Source: Cerasicoccus arenae | Lineage (GTDB): Bacteria > Verrucomicrobiota > Verrucomicrobiia > Opitutales > Cerasicoccaceae | Assembly: GCF_014651635.1 (NCBI RefSeq) | Contig: NZ_BMXG01000018.1 | Location: 1 to 64,000, forward strand | DNA: 64,000 bases | Reading direction: 5' to 3' | Shown: one piece after another, positions 54,252-64,000 of the stretch | Position numbering within the stretch: the stretch's first letter is position 1 | How the letters are laid out: each line of letters starts with the position of its first letter | Translations under genes and position numbers: made by a program | Notes under the pieces: model-generated | Told to the model about the DNA's origin: nothing | The model's input: only the letters and a program-made list of their open reading frames with translations | The model's database searches: none

Positions 54252-55754
54252 ATGAGTTTCGCCTACGGTAACATGAGCCCCCGCCAAACGTGGCAACCCC
54301 TGCCAAGCGACCAGTGGAACACCGACACCGCCGCCCATTTGCTTCGCCGTATTGGCTTTTCCGCCCGCCCAGCCGACGTACAGCAAGCGGTCAATGTGGG
54401 CCTCCAAGCAACGGTTAAAGACGCCTTTAAAGGACGTGAATTTGACGTACCAACGAAAACCTGGGAGGCAGAACTCGAAATCCAGCACCTTCGCCGGGGT
54501 ATGCGCAATCAGGACGAGAAAACCCGTCAGGAACTCCAGAAAAAAATCCAGCGAGCCGAACGGGAAGCGTTTAGTGAATTTGCCATGGCTTGGTTTGATT
54601 TTGCGCGCCAACCCGAAAATTCCGCTCAGGAAAAATACGTGCTCTTTCTGGAGAGCATGTTCGTCGTTGCCCACTCCAAAGTAAAACGCGGCGGCGTGCT
54701 CTACGAACATCAAAACCTTCTCCGGCGCGAAGGTTTTGGCAGCTACCGCGATTTAGCCAAATCCGTGAGCCGTTCGCCCGCGATGATTCAATACCTCGAT
54801 CTGAATCGAAGTGTCAAAGGCACCCCCAACGAAAATTTCGCCCGCGAGCTCATGGAGCTATTCACCCTCGGTGAGGGCAACTACACTGAGCAAGATGTTA
54901 AGGAGGCAGCACGCGCCTTTACTGGCTATAACTACACCGGTAATACCGATTATTATTTTTCCGAATTCCGTTTCAACCCCCACTCTTACGACGACGGCCC
55001 GAAAACAGTGTTTGGGCGAACCGGTCGCTGGAACGGCGATGAAATCATCGAGATGGTTTTCGAACAGCCCGGAGCCAAGCTCTTTCTCCCGCGTGAGCTT
55101 TGCCTGTTTTATCTCAGTGAGACGCCAGTGCCCGACCTCTACCTCGACTATTTGGGAGACGAATGGGCCAAGCGTGACTTTGATCAGCGCTGGCTCCTTC
55201 AAACCGTTTTTACCAGCCAACTATTTTTTGCACCCGAATTCCGCGGCGAGTTGATCAAGTCGCCCATTCATTATTATATCGGGCTTTGTCAGGACATGAA
55301 TCTGGACATCTATCCGGTCCCTCAACGGCTGGAAGGGCAACTACGCAGCATGGGCCAGAGCTTCCAGAACCCACCTAATGTACGGGGCTGGCTCGGCGGC
55401 AAACATTGGATCACCGCCTCCTCCCTCTCGGCCCGTCAACAGTTGGTCCGCAACCTTCTTTACCCACCCAATGAAAAACGCCTCAATGCTGACGAGAAGA
55501 TGCGCATCGAAGAAGCGATTGAGGATGACAAGGGGCCGTTCCACGTCGATCAAGAGCGGCTCGAACCTCTTCTCAATAAAGACTCGCCGGACCTCATTAA
55601 CCACCTTTGCCGATATTTCCTGCCCAAAGAGCAGACAGAAGAATTCAAGGAGCAGCTCATCGTGCATGTGCGTGTTCCGCCGCGTCAGCGTTCGGAGCGC
55701 GTGCGACAAGCCCTGCTCGCCCTGCTTCAATCCCCCGCCTATCAACTTTCTTAA
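54252..55754 (+). CDS. DUF1800 family protein
   Basis: 500-residue DUF1800 protein. Family signs: HLLRRIGFSARPADVQQAVNVGL at the N-terminus, YDHQNLLRREGFG-type stretch (VLYEHQNLLRREGFGSYRDL), NENFARELMELFTLGEGNYTEQDVKEAARAFTGY, and the tail PNVRGWLGGKHWI. Function unknown, but always paired with a DUF1501 protein. 6 nt gap to that gene here. Confidence 0.9.
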   Translation: MSFAYGNMSPRQTWQPLPSDQWNTDTAAHLLRRIGFSARPADVQQAVNVGLQATVKDAFKGREFDVPTKTWEAELEIQHLRRGMRNQDEKTRQELQKKIQRAEREAFSEFAMAWFDFARQPENSAQEKYVLFLESMFVVAHSKVKRGGVLYEHQNLLRREGFGSYRDLAKSVSRSPAMIQYLDLNRSVKGTPNENFARELMELFTLGEGNYTEQDVKEAARAFTGYNYTGNTDYYFSEFRFNPHSYDDGPKTVFGRTGRWNGDEIIEMVFEQPGAKLFLPRELCLFYLSETPVPDLYLDYLGDEWAKRDFDQRWLLQTVFTSQLFFAPEFRGELIKSPIHYYIGLCQDMNLDIYPVPQRLEGQLRSMGQSFQNPPNVRGWLGGKHWITASSLSARQQLVRNLLYPPNEKRLNADEKMRIEEAIEDDKGPFHVDQERLEPLLNKDSPDLINHLCRYFLPKEQTEEFKEQLIVHVRVPPRQRSERVRQALLALLQSPAYQLS

Positions 55755-55760
55755 TCCGCA

Positions 55761-56999
55761 ATGAAGAACCAATACACGCCCATCGCCGTCACCCGGCGCG
55801 AATTCCTCCGCGGCTCAATGGGGGGGCTGGGCCTCGTGGCCTTCAGCGGGTTTGCTCCGAGCTTCCTAACCAGCACCGCCCGGGCCGATGTCGCGCGCCC
55901 GGAAACCGGTCGACAGATTCTCGTCATGATTCAGCTCGCTGGTGGCAACGACGGGCTCAACACCTGCATCCCCTTTCAGGACGACATGTATTATAACCTA
56001 CGGCCCGATTTGGGAATCAAGGAGGGCTATCGGCCGATCTCTGATTTCCTAGCCCTGCACCCCAATTGCGCGGGCATGGAGCGCCTCTACAAGGACGGGA
56101 ATCTGAGCATCATTCAGAACGTCGGCTATCCCAACCCCAACCGCAGCCATTTCCGCTCCACGGAAATCTGGGAGACCGCTACCGACAGCGATATTATTGG
56201 CCGTGACGGCTGGCTGGGGCGCTATTTTGACAATGCCTGTGACGGCGATGGCCACACCAGTAGTGACCCGATGGCGCTCCACATCAGTGACGACACGCCC
56301 GGCCATTTCATGTCCGAAAAGCCGCACTCGATCTTTGGCATGCCCGCCCGTGGTCGCATTCGCAAGAAGAACGAAGATGAGCTCGCTCTGCTGGAAAAGC
56401 TGACCCAGGCCCCCAGTGCTTCCGACACGGGCAGCTATTTGCAGCACATGATGATGGATGCCATTGTCACCGAGAAGCGGGTCCAAAACATCGTCGACCG
56501 CTACAAGCCGCAGGCCAAGTATCAGGGCAACCTGGGTCAATCCCTGCAAAAAGTCGCCGCAATGATCGCCGCCGGGCTCGAAACGCGCGTCTATTTTGTC
56601 GCTCAAGGCGGTTACGACACACACGCCAACCAAGCAAACGGCCACTCCCAACGCCTCGGCGAGCTATCCAATGCGCTACACGCTTTCCAACAGGATCTGA
56701 TCAAACATAAGCTCGACGACCAAGTCCTCACGGTGGTTTTCTCAGAGTTTGGGCGCCGCCCACAGCAGAACGGCAGCCAAGGCACGGACCACGGTGCCGC
56801 CGCCCCGCTCTTTGTCATGGGCCGCAATCTACAAACGCCGCTCCTCGGCGAGGTGCCCGACTTACAGAATCTGCAAAACAACGACCTCCGCCACGAATAC
56901 GATTTTCGCCAAGTCTACGCCTCCGTTATTCAGGACTGGTTTAAGGCCGACCCATCACTCGTCCTTGACGGCCAATTCGATACCTTGCCGATTATCTAA
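55761..56999 (+). CDS. DUF1501 family Tat-exported protein
   Basis: 412-residue DUF1501 protein, alkaline-phosphatase-like fold of sulfatase type. A twin-arginine leader RREFLRGSMGGLGLVAFSG precedes the mature part. Typical motifs: MIQLAGGNDGLNTCIPF, QNVGYPNPNRSHFRSTEIWE, GYDTHANQ, and VFSEFGRRPQQNGSQGTDHGAAAPLFVMG. Function unknown; DUF1800 and DUF1501 proteins are co-encoded in Planctomycetota, Verrucomicrobiota and others. A G7 run lies in the leader at 55820-55826. Confidence 0.9.
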   Translation: MKNQYTPIAVTRREFLRGSMGGLGLVAFSGFAPSFLTSTARADVARPETGRQILVMIQLAGGNDGLNTCIPFQDDMYYNLRPDLGIKEGYRPISDFLALHPNCAGMERLYKDGNLSIIQNVGYPNPNRSHFRSTEIWETATDSDIIGRDGWLGRYFDNACDGDGHTSSDPMALHISDDTPGHFMSEKPHSIFGMPARGRIRKKNEDELALLEKLTQAPSASDTGSYLQHMMMDAIVTEKRVQNIVDRYKPQAKYQGNLGQSLQKVAAMIAAGLETRVYFVAQGGYDTHANQANGHSQRLGELSNALHAFQQDLIKHKLDDQVLTVVFSEFGRRPQQNGSQGTDHGAAAPLFVMGRNLQTPLLGEVPDLQNLQNNDLRHEYDFRQVYASVIQDWFKADPSLVLDGQFDTLPII

Positions 57000-57029
57000 A
57001 GGGGCGAATACTGCATTACCCGCCGTCTG

Positions 57030-57818
57030 TTAATCCTGCTTTTCCAAATAACCCAGCGAAACCAAAAACTGGTCCATTTCGCGTAGGGTCTCATCGTATT
57101 TGACCTCGTTGTAGAAACCGTGTGGCTCGCCTTCGTAAGTGATCAGTTCCGACCGGACACCCAGATCCTGCATCGCTTTCTGGAACTCCTTGGCCCGCTC
57201 CACGCTTAAATGTTGATCTTCCGTCCCGAGCAGCACAATCGCGGGCCCCATGTCGGCATGCAGATTATGTAAGGGCGAGAAGGATGCCCAGTAGTCCTGC
57301 ACGCGGTCGAATCCGAAGCCCTCGGGACCGTTGTCATAGACCGGATTAAAGAGCACGAGCGCGTTCGGGCGACAACTGACGGAAGTGTCTTCGCCCGGCT
57401 CGTTGAAACCGTCCACCGTCGCAGTCGCCGCCGCAACATGGCCGCCCGCCGAGCCGCCGCCAGCAGCAATCCGGTTGGGGTCGATCCCCAATTCGCTAGC
57501 GTGCGCACGCACGTAGCGAATCGCCGACTTACCATCCTGCACGCACTCTTGAGGCCCAGTCTGGTGTAGGCTATGGATCCGATATTCCACGCAGATCGCC
57601 ACCATTCCGCGTGAGGCGAGGTGCTCGCTTTGCGCATAAAATTGCTTCGGCGTTCCGTTCACCCAACCCCCACCAAAGAAAAACAAAATGGCGGGCACCT
57701 GACTATCTGGCCGATGCCCGGGTGGGTAGAAAACGTGCAAGTTCAATTCCACATCACCCACAGCTTTATAAGTAATGACTTTGCCGGGGTGAATGGTTTC
57801 GGCGTGGGGGAATTTCAT
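57030..57818 (-). CDS. Alpha/beta hydrolase, acetyl-esterase (BD-FAE) type
   Basis: 262-residue alpha/beta hydrolase. Oxyanion region FFFGGGWVNGT, nucleophile elbow GGGSAGGHVAAA (Ser), and acid/His region ending in EPHGFYNE. It lacks a signal peptide. Resembles the acetyl xylan esterase / BD-FAE group, consistent with the carbohydrate theme of the locus. Convergent with the DUF1501 gene. Confidence 0.82.
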   Translation of the reverse strand: MKFPHAETIHPGKVITYKAVGDVELNLHVFYPPGHRPDSQVPAILFFFGGGWVNGTPKQFYAQSEHLASRGMVAICVEYRIHSLHQTGPQECVQDGKSAIRYVRAHASELGIDPNRIAAGGGSAGGHVAAATATVDGFNEPGEDTSVSCRPNALVLFNPVYDNGPEGFGFDRVQDYWASFSPLHNLHADMGPAIVLLGTEDQHLSVERAKEFQKAMQDLGVRSELITYEGEPHGFYNEVKYDETLREMDQFLVSLGYLEKQD

Positions 57819-58234
57819 TTCACGACATTACCGAGCAAAGCGATCCAATCTCCAGAAATATTTTCCGTAACTTCGTTTAAAAAATCGCCTGTTCATCATG
57901 AAGCGATATCGGCTTCAGTCACCGTGGTACTGCGGTTGATTATTTGGCTAGATCAGGTCTTCGGTTTTAATCAAGCGAACCGGGTTCATGCATGTGCGAT
58001 AGCTGCCGCCCCTCTACCCCTGAAAGCTGCATCGCAGAAGTGCGCAAGGCTGTATTTCCAGTATCGAAAGTCCTTCTTTTGAATACAAGTCTCACAAAAA
58101 TCAACTACTAACAAAATGCCTAGACGTTCTTAAATCGCTTTTATTTCGTTATTTACGTTGACACAAATAAAGATAATGGGATTCAGTCTCTATTAATTCC
58201 TGTCTAGAGACAGGGTCTAAAACCTATATTAGCA
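57819..58234. other. Intergenic region before PEP-CTERM gene
   Basis: 416 nt, AT-rich in its right half. No gene is supported. A perfect TTGACA at 58160-58165 lies 75 nt before the PEP-CTERM gene start but has no convincing partner at -10. Confidence 0.4.
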
Positions 58235-58894
58235 ATGTCCAAAATACACCTAATGCAACACACCACCCTCACGACTCCCATGCGCATAGTCACCATGGGT
58301 ATTCTTCTAAGCGCGTCATCCGTGCAGGCGTTGATTTCCTTCGACTTTGTCCAAACCGCATCGGGCGTTACAGTCACCGCCAGCGGTGAGACGCCCAGTT
58401 GGTTCAGCAGCAGTTTCCCCATCCAATTTGCCGAGCAAGCAATCTTTGGAAACAATGGCGAGGGCACCATCCTTTCGAGCACCACCAACGGCGCGAACTA
58501 CATGGGAAGCAGCACGTTCGCTAGTATCAGTGGAGATATCCCCTGGGGCGATGCAAGCGTGAGCAGTACGAACTCCGTAAGCGGTAGCACTCTGGCAGTC
58601 CTGATCGGGGAGGGTTCTGGTAACGTAACGATTTTCTCGGATGTAGCGACGGGCAGCACTACGATGGGAGGCTCCACCTCCTACTTCACCAACGGTGAAA
58701 CACTGGCCGACTTCGGCTTCACGCCGCCGGACATCGCTCTCGGTGCTGGCACCTTCTCCCTCCTCGACGCCAGCAGCAACACCCTCGTAGAGGTTAACTG
58801 GACGACCGGCGTCGTTCCCGAGCCGAGCACGTATACAATGATTTTCGCGGGCCTGGTCGGAGTCGCCGCCTTCCTCAAGCGACGCAAGCGATAG
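58235..58894 (+). CDS. PEP-CTERM sorting-domain protein
   Basis: Secreted protein of 219 residues. Signal peptide ending ASSVQA, a Ser/Thr/Gly-rich beta-type body (FASISGDIPWGD, STLAVLIGEGSGNVTIF), then VPEPSTYTMIFAGLVGVAAFL and KRRKR. Start could also be at 58280 (MRIVTMG). Terminator at 58927. No similarity I can name for the body. Confidence 0.78.
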   Translation: MSKIHLMQHTTLTTPMRIVTMGILLSASSVQALISFDFVQTASGVTVTASGETPSWFSSSFPIQFAEQAIFGNNGEGTILSSTTNGANYMGSSTFASISGDIPWGDASVSSTNSVSGSTLAVLIGEGSGNVTIFSDVATGSTTMGGSTSYFTNGETLADFGFTPPDIALGAGTFSLLDASSNTLVEVNWTTGVVPEPSTYTMIFAGLVGVAAFLKRRKR

Positions 58895-58926
58895 GTTTTT
58901 AAGCCAATAATCCATAACCATGCCTC

Positions 58927-58959
58927 ATGCCCCTTCTCAGTGGCCTGGGGCATTGTTTT
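58927..58959 (+). terminator. Terminator after PEP-CTERM gene, before rpsA
   Basis: A 7-bp stem ATGCCCC/GGGGCAT (58927-58933 with 58947-58953) around 13 nt, followed by TGTTTT. Confidence 0.65.
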
Positions 58960-59177
58960 GTCAAATTGCAGGCCGGACGCCACAAAGCAACGCGTGGGTA
59001 TCACGAGTATCATTTCACACTTGCCAAAGGCCCAAAAAACGGGCCTGATATTGGGTTTTCGCCAAAGTGGATTCGTCCGCCGCGGCTTTCTCAGACAACC
59101 GACAAACCAAACAACCAACCGTCAACCGGATCCCTACCGCGCATCGCGCATCAGGATTCGTTATCCATCAACTACCT

Positions 59178-60839
<1,662 letters not shown>

Positions 60840-60865
60840 TCCCCTCCGGTTTACAGCATATTTTC

Positions 60866-60900
60866 AAAGCCCCAGCCATTCTTGGCTGGGGCTTTTTGTT
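60866..60900 (+). terminator. Terminator after rpsA
   Basis: A perfect 12-bp stem (60866-60877 with 60884-60895) with a 6-nt loop and a T-rich tail. Confidence 0.9.
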
Positions 60901-60920
60901 GTCCGAAATACCAGAATGCC

Positions 60921-60949
60921 TTGACTTAGTCTCAGATCTCCATTCAATT
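60921..60949 (+). promoter_or_regulatory. Candidate leaderless promoter for PEP-CTERM gene
   Basis: TTGACT (60921-60926), a 17-nt spacer and TCAATT (60944-60949). The -35 box starts exactly 35 nt before the ATG at 60956. Confidence 0.45.
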
Positions 60950-60955
60950 AAAGCC

Positions 60956-61747
60956 ATGAATTTTCCTACCCTTGCTACGATCGCCTTGAGCTTAGGCATG
61001 ATCTCCAGCGCAACCGCAACCGTCATCGTATTTGACGATTTTGGCTCAGCTGCAGGAAGCAGCGACTTGCCCGGCCGCACTCCAGTAGTCACCCCCGGCA
61101 ACAATTGGACTGGCTACACCAGCGGATCGAACGTTGGCTGGAAGGTCATTGACGGTGATGCTGTTTTCGGCACCTCCTCAACAGTTAACGGCATGGCTGG
61201 CATTGAGCTCGGCAGTGATTATTTCGTCAACAATCCCGCGATCTACAGCTTAAAATCCACGATTTCGATGACTCCAGACGGCGGCAGCGACCTATGGTAC
61301 GGCATTGGTTACTCCAATTTCATTAGCACTGGCCAAAATCGCGGGTTTTATGCAGTAGGAGAAGCGAATGAGGGTAAACCTTGGATGTTCATGCGTCAAA
61401 ACGGAGAGCTGAACGTCCGCGTTGCTGGCGCGACCACAGTCTATTCTGACACTGGCTACGATGTGTCAAATTTTGAAATAGAATTGGTGCTCGATACATC
61501 AGTCGCCAACTGGACGGTCGATGCATATATTAATGGAGCACAACTAGACCTCAATGGCGTGTCTATCGGCATGTCATACACCTACGTAAACAACCCAACC
61601 CTGGCTGCCATTGGCCTATCCGCCCCAGACGGTGTCGTTGGCAGTGTTGAGTCTATTACCCTGCAAACCATTCCCGAGCCGCACACCTATGCGCTTATCC
61701 TTGGTGCCGCATGCCTGATCGGCCTCATCGCACGTCGACGTCGCTGA
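60956..61747 (+). CDS. PEP-CTERM protein, tandem paralogue 1
   Basis: 263-residue secreted protein. Signal peptide, then a beta-rich body starting VIVFDDFGSAAGSSDLPGRTPV, resembling a lectin-like jelly-roll (LELVLDTSVANWTVDAYINGAQLDL), and the sorting signal IPEPHTYALILGAACLIGLIA-RRRR. The next gene is its close paralogue. The proline-glutamate-proline motif carries His where Ser or Gln is usual. Confidence 0.85.
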   Translation: MNFPTLATIALSLGMISSATATVIVFDDFGSAAGSSDLPGRTPVVTPGNNWTGYTSGSNVGWKVIDGDAVFGTSSTVNGMAGIELGSDYFVNNPAIYSLKSTISMTPDGGSDLWYGIGYSNFISTGQNRGFYAVGEANEGKPWMFMRQNGELNVRVAGATTVYSDTGYDVSNFEIELVLDTSVANWTVDAYINGAQLDLNGVSIGMSYTYVNNPTLAAIGLSAPDGVVGSVESITLQTIPEPHTYALILGAACLIGLIARRRR

Positions 61748-61817
61748 TTTTTTAAATCCGCTCACGATCAAAAATCGAGGAGTAACGGACTCCAAGGCCA
61801 CTCACTTAGTTAAGCAT

Positions 61818-61846
61818 TTGACAAAAACGCTATTTGAATCAATTAT
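61818..61846 (+). promoter_or_regulatory. Candidate leaderless promoter for second PEP-CTERM gene
   Basis: A perfect TTGACA (61818-61823), a 17-nt spacer and AATTAT (61841-61846); TATAGAT at 61844 is an alternative. The -35 box starts exactly 35 nt before the ATG at 61853. Confidence 0.5.
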
Positions 61847-61852
61847 AGATGC

Positions 61853-62647
61853 ATGCGTTTCATTGCCCCATTACTCGCGCTCTGCTTGTTGCCTACGTTC
61901 CCCGACATTGGCGCAAGCGTCATTGTTTTCGATGATTTTGGCCCATCCGGCACCAACTCCGCCTTATCAGGCCGCACACCAGTAACCTCACCCGGCAACG
62001 ACTGGATTGGCTACAGCAGCGGCACAAGTTTCGGCTGGCAAGTATCCGATGGCGAGGCCCAGTATGGCAGTTCTTCCGTGCAAAATGGCATGGCTGGCAT
62101 ATTGCTGAGCGCCAACTATTTCGCAGACAATCCGAATGTCTACAGCCTTAAGTCCACGATGTCCATGACCGACATCGACGCCACCACTTGGTATGGCGTT
62201 GGCTTCAGCGAAAGCATCGGGACCGTTCCTGATAGAGGTTTCTATATTGCTGGCCCAACCGAAGGAAGGCCTTGGATATTTGCCCGCAACAATGGTGAGT
62301 TGAATGTACGAGCTGGCGGTGCCACAGGCTCAACCATTTATTCTCAAACGGGCAAGGATTTCAGTAGCTTCGAAATGGAATTGGTGCTCGATACTTCGGT
62401 CGCCAACTGGACCGTTGACGCCTTTTTCAATGGCGTGCAGTTGGACCTCAACGGTGGAAGCATTGGCATGACCTACACCTACTCCACCAATCCATCCAGC
62501 CTTGGTGCGATCGGGTTTTCTTCATCCGCCAATGCCCAAGGAACCATCCAATCCATTACGTTGGAAACCATTCCCGAGCCGCAAACCTACGCGATCATCC
62601 TTGGTGCCGTCTGCCTCGTTGGCCTCATCGCACGTCGCCGTCGTTAA
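61853..62647 (+). CDS. PEP-CTERM protein, tandem paralogue 2
   Basis: 264-residue paralogue of the preceding gene: VIVFDDFGPSGTNSALSGRTPV, ELNVRAGGATG, ELVLDTSVANWTVDAFFNG, and IPEPQTYAIILGAVCLVGLIARRRR. The bodies match closely along their length, showing a recent tandem duplication, while upstream sequences differ except for the promoter box. Role probably cell-surface or matrix; an exosortase must be encoded elsewhere. Confidence 0.85.
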   Translation: MRFIAPLLALCLLPTFPDIGASVIVFDDFGPSGTNSALSGRTPVTSPGNDWIGYSSGTSFGWQVSDGEAQYGSSSVQNGMAGILLSANYFADNPNVYSLKSTMSMTDIDATTWYGVGFSESIGTVPDRGFYIAGPTEGRPWIFARNNGELNVRAGGATGSTIYSQTGKDFSSFEMELVLDTSVANWTVDAFFNGVQLDLNGGSIGMTYTYSTNPSSLGAIGFSSSANAQGTIQSITLETIPEPQTYAIILGAVCLVGLIARRRR

Positions 62648-62670
62648 ACACGCGGGGTAAATTACAGGCC

Positions 62671-62706
62671 CGCCATATCGCAACCCTTGTGAGTCGCGAT
62701 ATGGCG
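62671..62706. terminator. Hairpin between PEP-CTERM and HipA-like genes
   Basis: A perfect 11-bp stem CGCCATATCGC/GCGATATGGCG (62671-62681 with 62696-62706) with a 14-nt loop. No U tract on either side, so a terminator is possible but unproven. Confidence 0.4.
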
Positions 62707-62777
62707 TAGAATGGCATTCAATGTGCCAACGAATAGCGGTTTATGAGCTGGCTTAGAGCTGATCGAAGAAATACGCG

Positions 62778-64000
62778 TCAATTCATGTCATCGCGCAGCC
62801 GTGTCAGGCTACGCTCGACCATGGCGGTATAACCTTCGCCGACGCCCGATGCGACGGCGAACGCTGGCCAGCGCTTAGTGGCGGCGGTAACGTCAGCGAG
62901 GATGCCCATTGTAGTGCTTCGGGTAATCGAGAAATTGTCCGCTAGGGCAACAAAATCCTGAGTGGTGATATTCGTCCGCTTGCCGTCGACCTGCATCCAG
63001 TTGCCCGCTAGATCATTTTCGCAAAACATGAGGTCATAGGCCGGGGCAAGTTGCCAGTGGCCATCGGGAGTCATCAGAAATGAAAAATTCTTCGCGTGGT
63101 CGTCACGGTTATGGGCGAGGATGTTGAACACCATGCGGCGAAACTGTTGGTCGATGGCCCCCGCGTCATGGGTCAGCGCCATCGTCGTCCGGAGCAGCTC
63201 GCTATAGTCCAGATTTGCATCGCGAAAATCCAGATGCCGCAGGCCGGCGTAAGTGTGCAGGTGGATGCGTTCGTTTGGATTGTCCGCCACGCGGTCAAAT
63301 CGCCTCACTGCGAAATGCCGAGCGCCATCCTGATCCTCAATCAGTGTGCATGGTGCCACTTCAAGGCCGGCGGCGGCGGCCATTTTGGCGTAGGCATGCT
63401 CCAGGCAGCCGATGTTCCTCAGTTGGTCACGGCCCGTGGCTAGCTTGATCATCCACGCCTCCATGCCCTCCGGGATGACATCGCTGCCGGTGCGAATCAC
63501 GCGCCCATCTGGGCTCATTGCCACCAGTATTTTGGGCTGCGCCCCACCTGCCGTGGCCCCGCTGATCAGGAGCGCGGCATCCAGCATGCCTTGATGTTCG
63601 TGCTCCACGATTTTGCGCGCAGACTCCGCCGCCGCTTGTAAATCGACGGGGATCATGGCATCCGCTTCACCATCGCACGGCTCGTAGGTCAAGGCACCCA
63701 TGGTGCGATTCCCCTGATAGGCTAGAATCTCCACTGGGCTGGGGCGCGGCAGTTGTTTTTCCTCGAATCGCCGCCGCAGCACTTCCATACCAAACTTATC
63801 GGGGAGCGAATCGGCAATAACTCCCGGCAGACCCGCTTGCCAACTGGGAAAGGGGCCAAAAACGCCGCGCCGACTTGGCAACTCTATGGGTGACAGCTCG
63901 ATTTTTGCCCGCAAAAACAGCACATCAAATTCAAAGTAAACGCCATCCTTGGCCTCCAGTAATTGACCCACTCGCTCGCCACGGTAAAGCACATTGAGCC
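62778..64000 (-). CDS. HipA-like serine/threonine kinase, 5' end outside window
   Basis: HipA-family toxin kinase, over 404 residues. The frame stays open to the window edge (LNVLYRGERVGQL), so the start lies beyond it. Motifs: SGATAGGAQPKILVAMSPDG (P-loop-like regulatory segment), FAVRRFDRV, HNRDDHAKNFSFL (catalytic Asp region), and APAYDLMF (metal-binding). The autophosphorylated Ser of E. coli HipA (Ser150 in SVAGAQEK) aligns with Thr here. HipB-type antitoxin would be expected just beyond the right edge. Confidence 0.85.
   Translation of the reverse strand, partial: LNVLYRGERVGQLLEAKDGVYFEFDVLFLRAKIELSPIELPSRRGVFGPFPSWQAGLPGVIADSLPDKFGMEVLRRRFEEKQLPRPSPVEILAYQGNRTMGALTYEPCDGEADAMIPVDLQAAAESARKIVEHEHQGMLDAALLISGATAGGAQPKILVAMSPDGRVIRTGSDVIPEGMEAWMIKLATGRDQLRNIGCLEHAYAKMAAAAGLEVAPCTLIEDQDGARHFAVRRFDRVADNPNERIHLHTYAGLRHLDFRDANLDYSELLRTTMALTHDAGAIDQQFRRMVFNILAHNRDDHAKNFSFLMTPDGHWQLAPAYDLMFCENDLAGNWMQVDGKRTNITTQDFVALADNFSITRSTTMGILADVTAATKRWPAFAVASGVGEGYTAMVERSLTRLRDDMN

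Overview
The window reads as ordinary chromosome from a free-living, probably marine, member of the Verrucomicrobiota, most likely class Opitutae (Puniceicoccales-like). The pointers are several secreted proteins ending in a PEP-CTERM anchor (I/V-PEP-x-TY, a hydrophobic stretch, then RRRR or KRRKR), a GHL6-type glycosidase, polysaccharide-lyase-like secreted enzymes next to LacI regulators, a DUF1800/DUF1501 pair, and housekeeping genes of that flavour. This placement is inference from gene content; there is no rRNA in the window to confirm it. I found no tRNA, rRNA, CRISPR array, insertion sequence or prophage.

Layout. 0-7.6 kb: an MlaE-type lipid-transport permease, a P-II/ammonium transporter pair, a pirin, and a polysaccharide export protein with its tyrosine autokinase. 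7.9-14.4 kb: a glycine-zipper protein, then a minus-strand operon moxR - DUF58 - transglutaminase (TgpA-like) - LptG/F permease. 14.8-25 kb: infA-cysK, tadA, a minus-strand run of a large BatA-like membrane protein, a HEAT-repeat protein and a C5 DNA methyltransferase, then a YmdB-like phosphodiesterase and acetolactate synthase. 25-30.7 kb: a saccharide-utilisation patch with a beta-helix lyase-like enzyme, two tandem LacI paralogues and a PEP-CTERM protein. 30.8-36.5 kb: aroA and lipid synthesis (desaturase, fabF, acpP, fabG). 36.7-41 kb: two convergent membrane-anchored TPR-like proteins and a zinc-ribbon protein. 41-47 kb: a PL14-like enzyme, htpG, and a GHL6 glycosidase divergent from its likely AraC regulator. 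47-57.8 kb: BaiN-type flavoprotein, DUF1294, a SPOUT methyltransferase, an aldehyde dehydrogenase, a four-helix-bundle protein, lnt with a small lipoprotein, DUF1800-DUF1501, and an esterase. 58-64 kb: PEP-CTERM protein, rpsA, two tandem PEP-CTERM paralogues, and a HipA-type kinase cut by the window end.

The most unusual thing is a strong excess of long C/G homopolymers (seven runs of 10-13, several of 8-9), while A/T runs stay short. Three lie inside the one DNA methyltransferase gene, all currently in frame. That is the architecture of a phase-variable methyltransferase, which could switch an epigenetic regulon. Other runs sit inside lnt, the BatA-like gene and aroA, and in intergenic gaps. 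A second pattern is a TTGAC-type -35 box exactly 35 nt upstream of three start codons, which suggests leaderless transcripts. All functional claims are from reading translations and motifs by eye.
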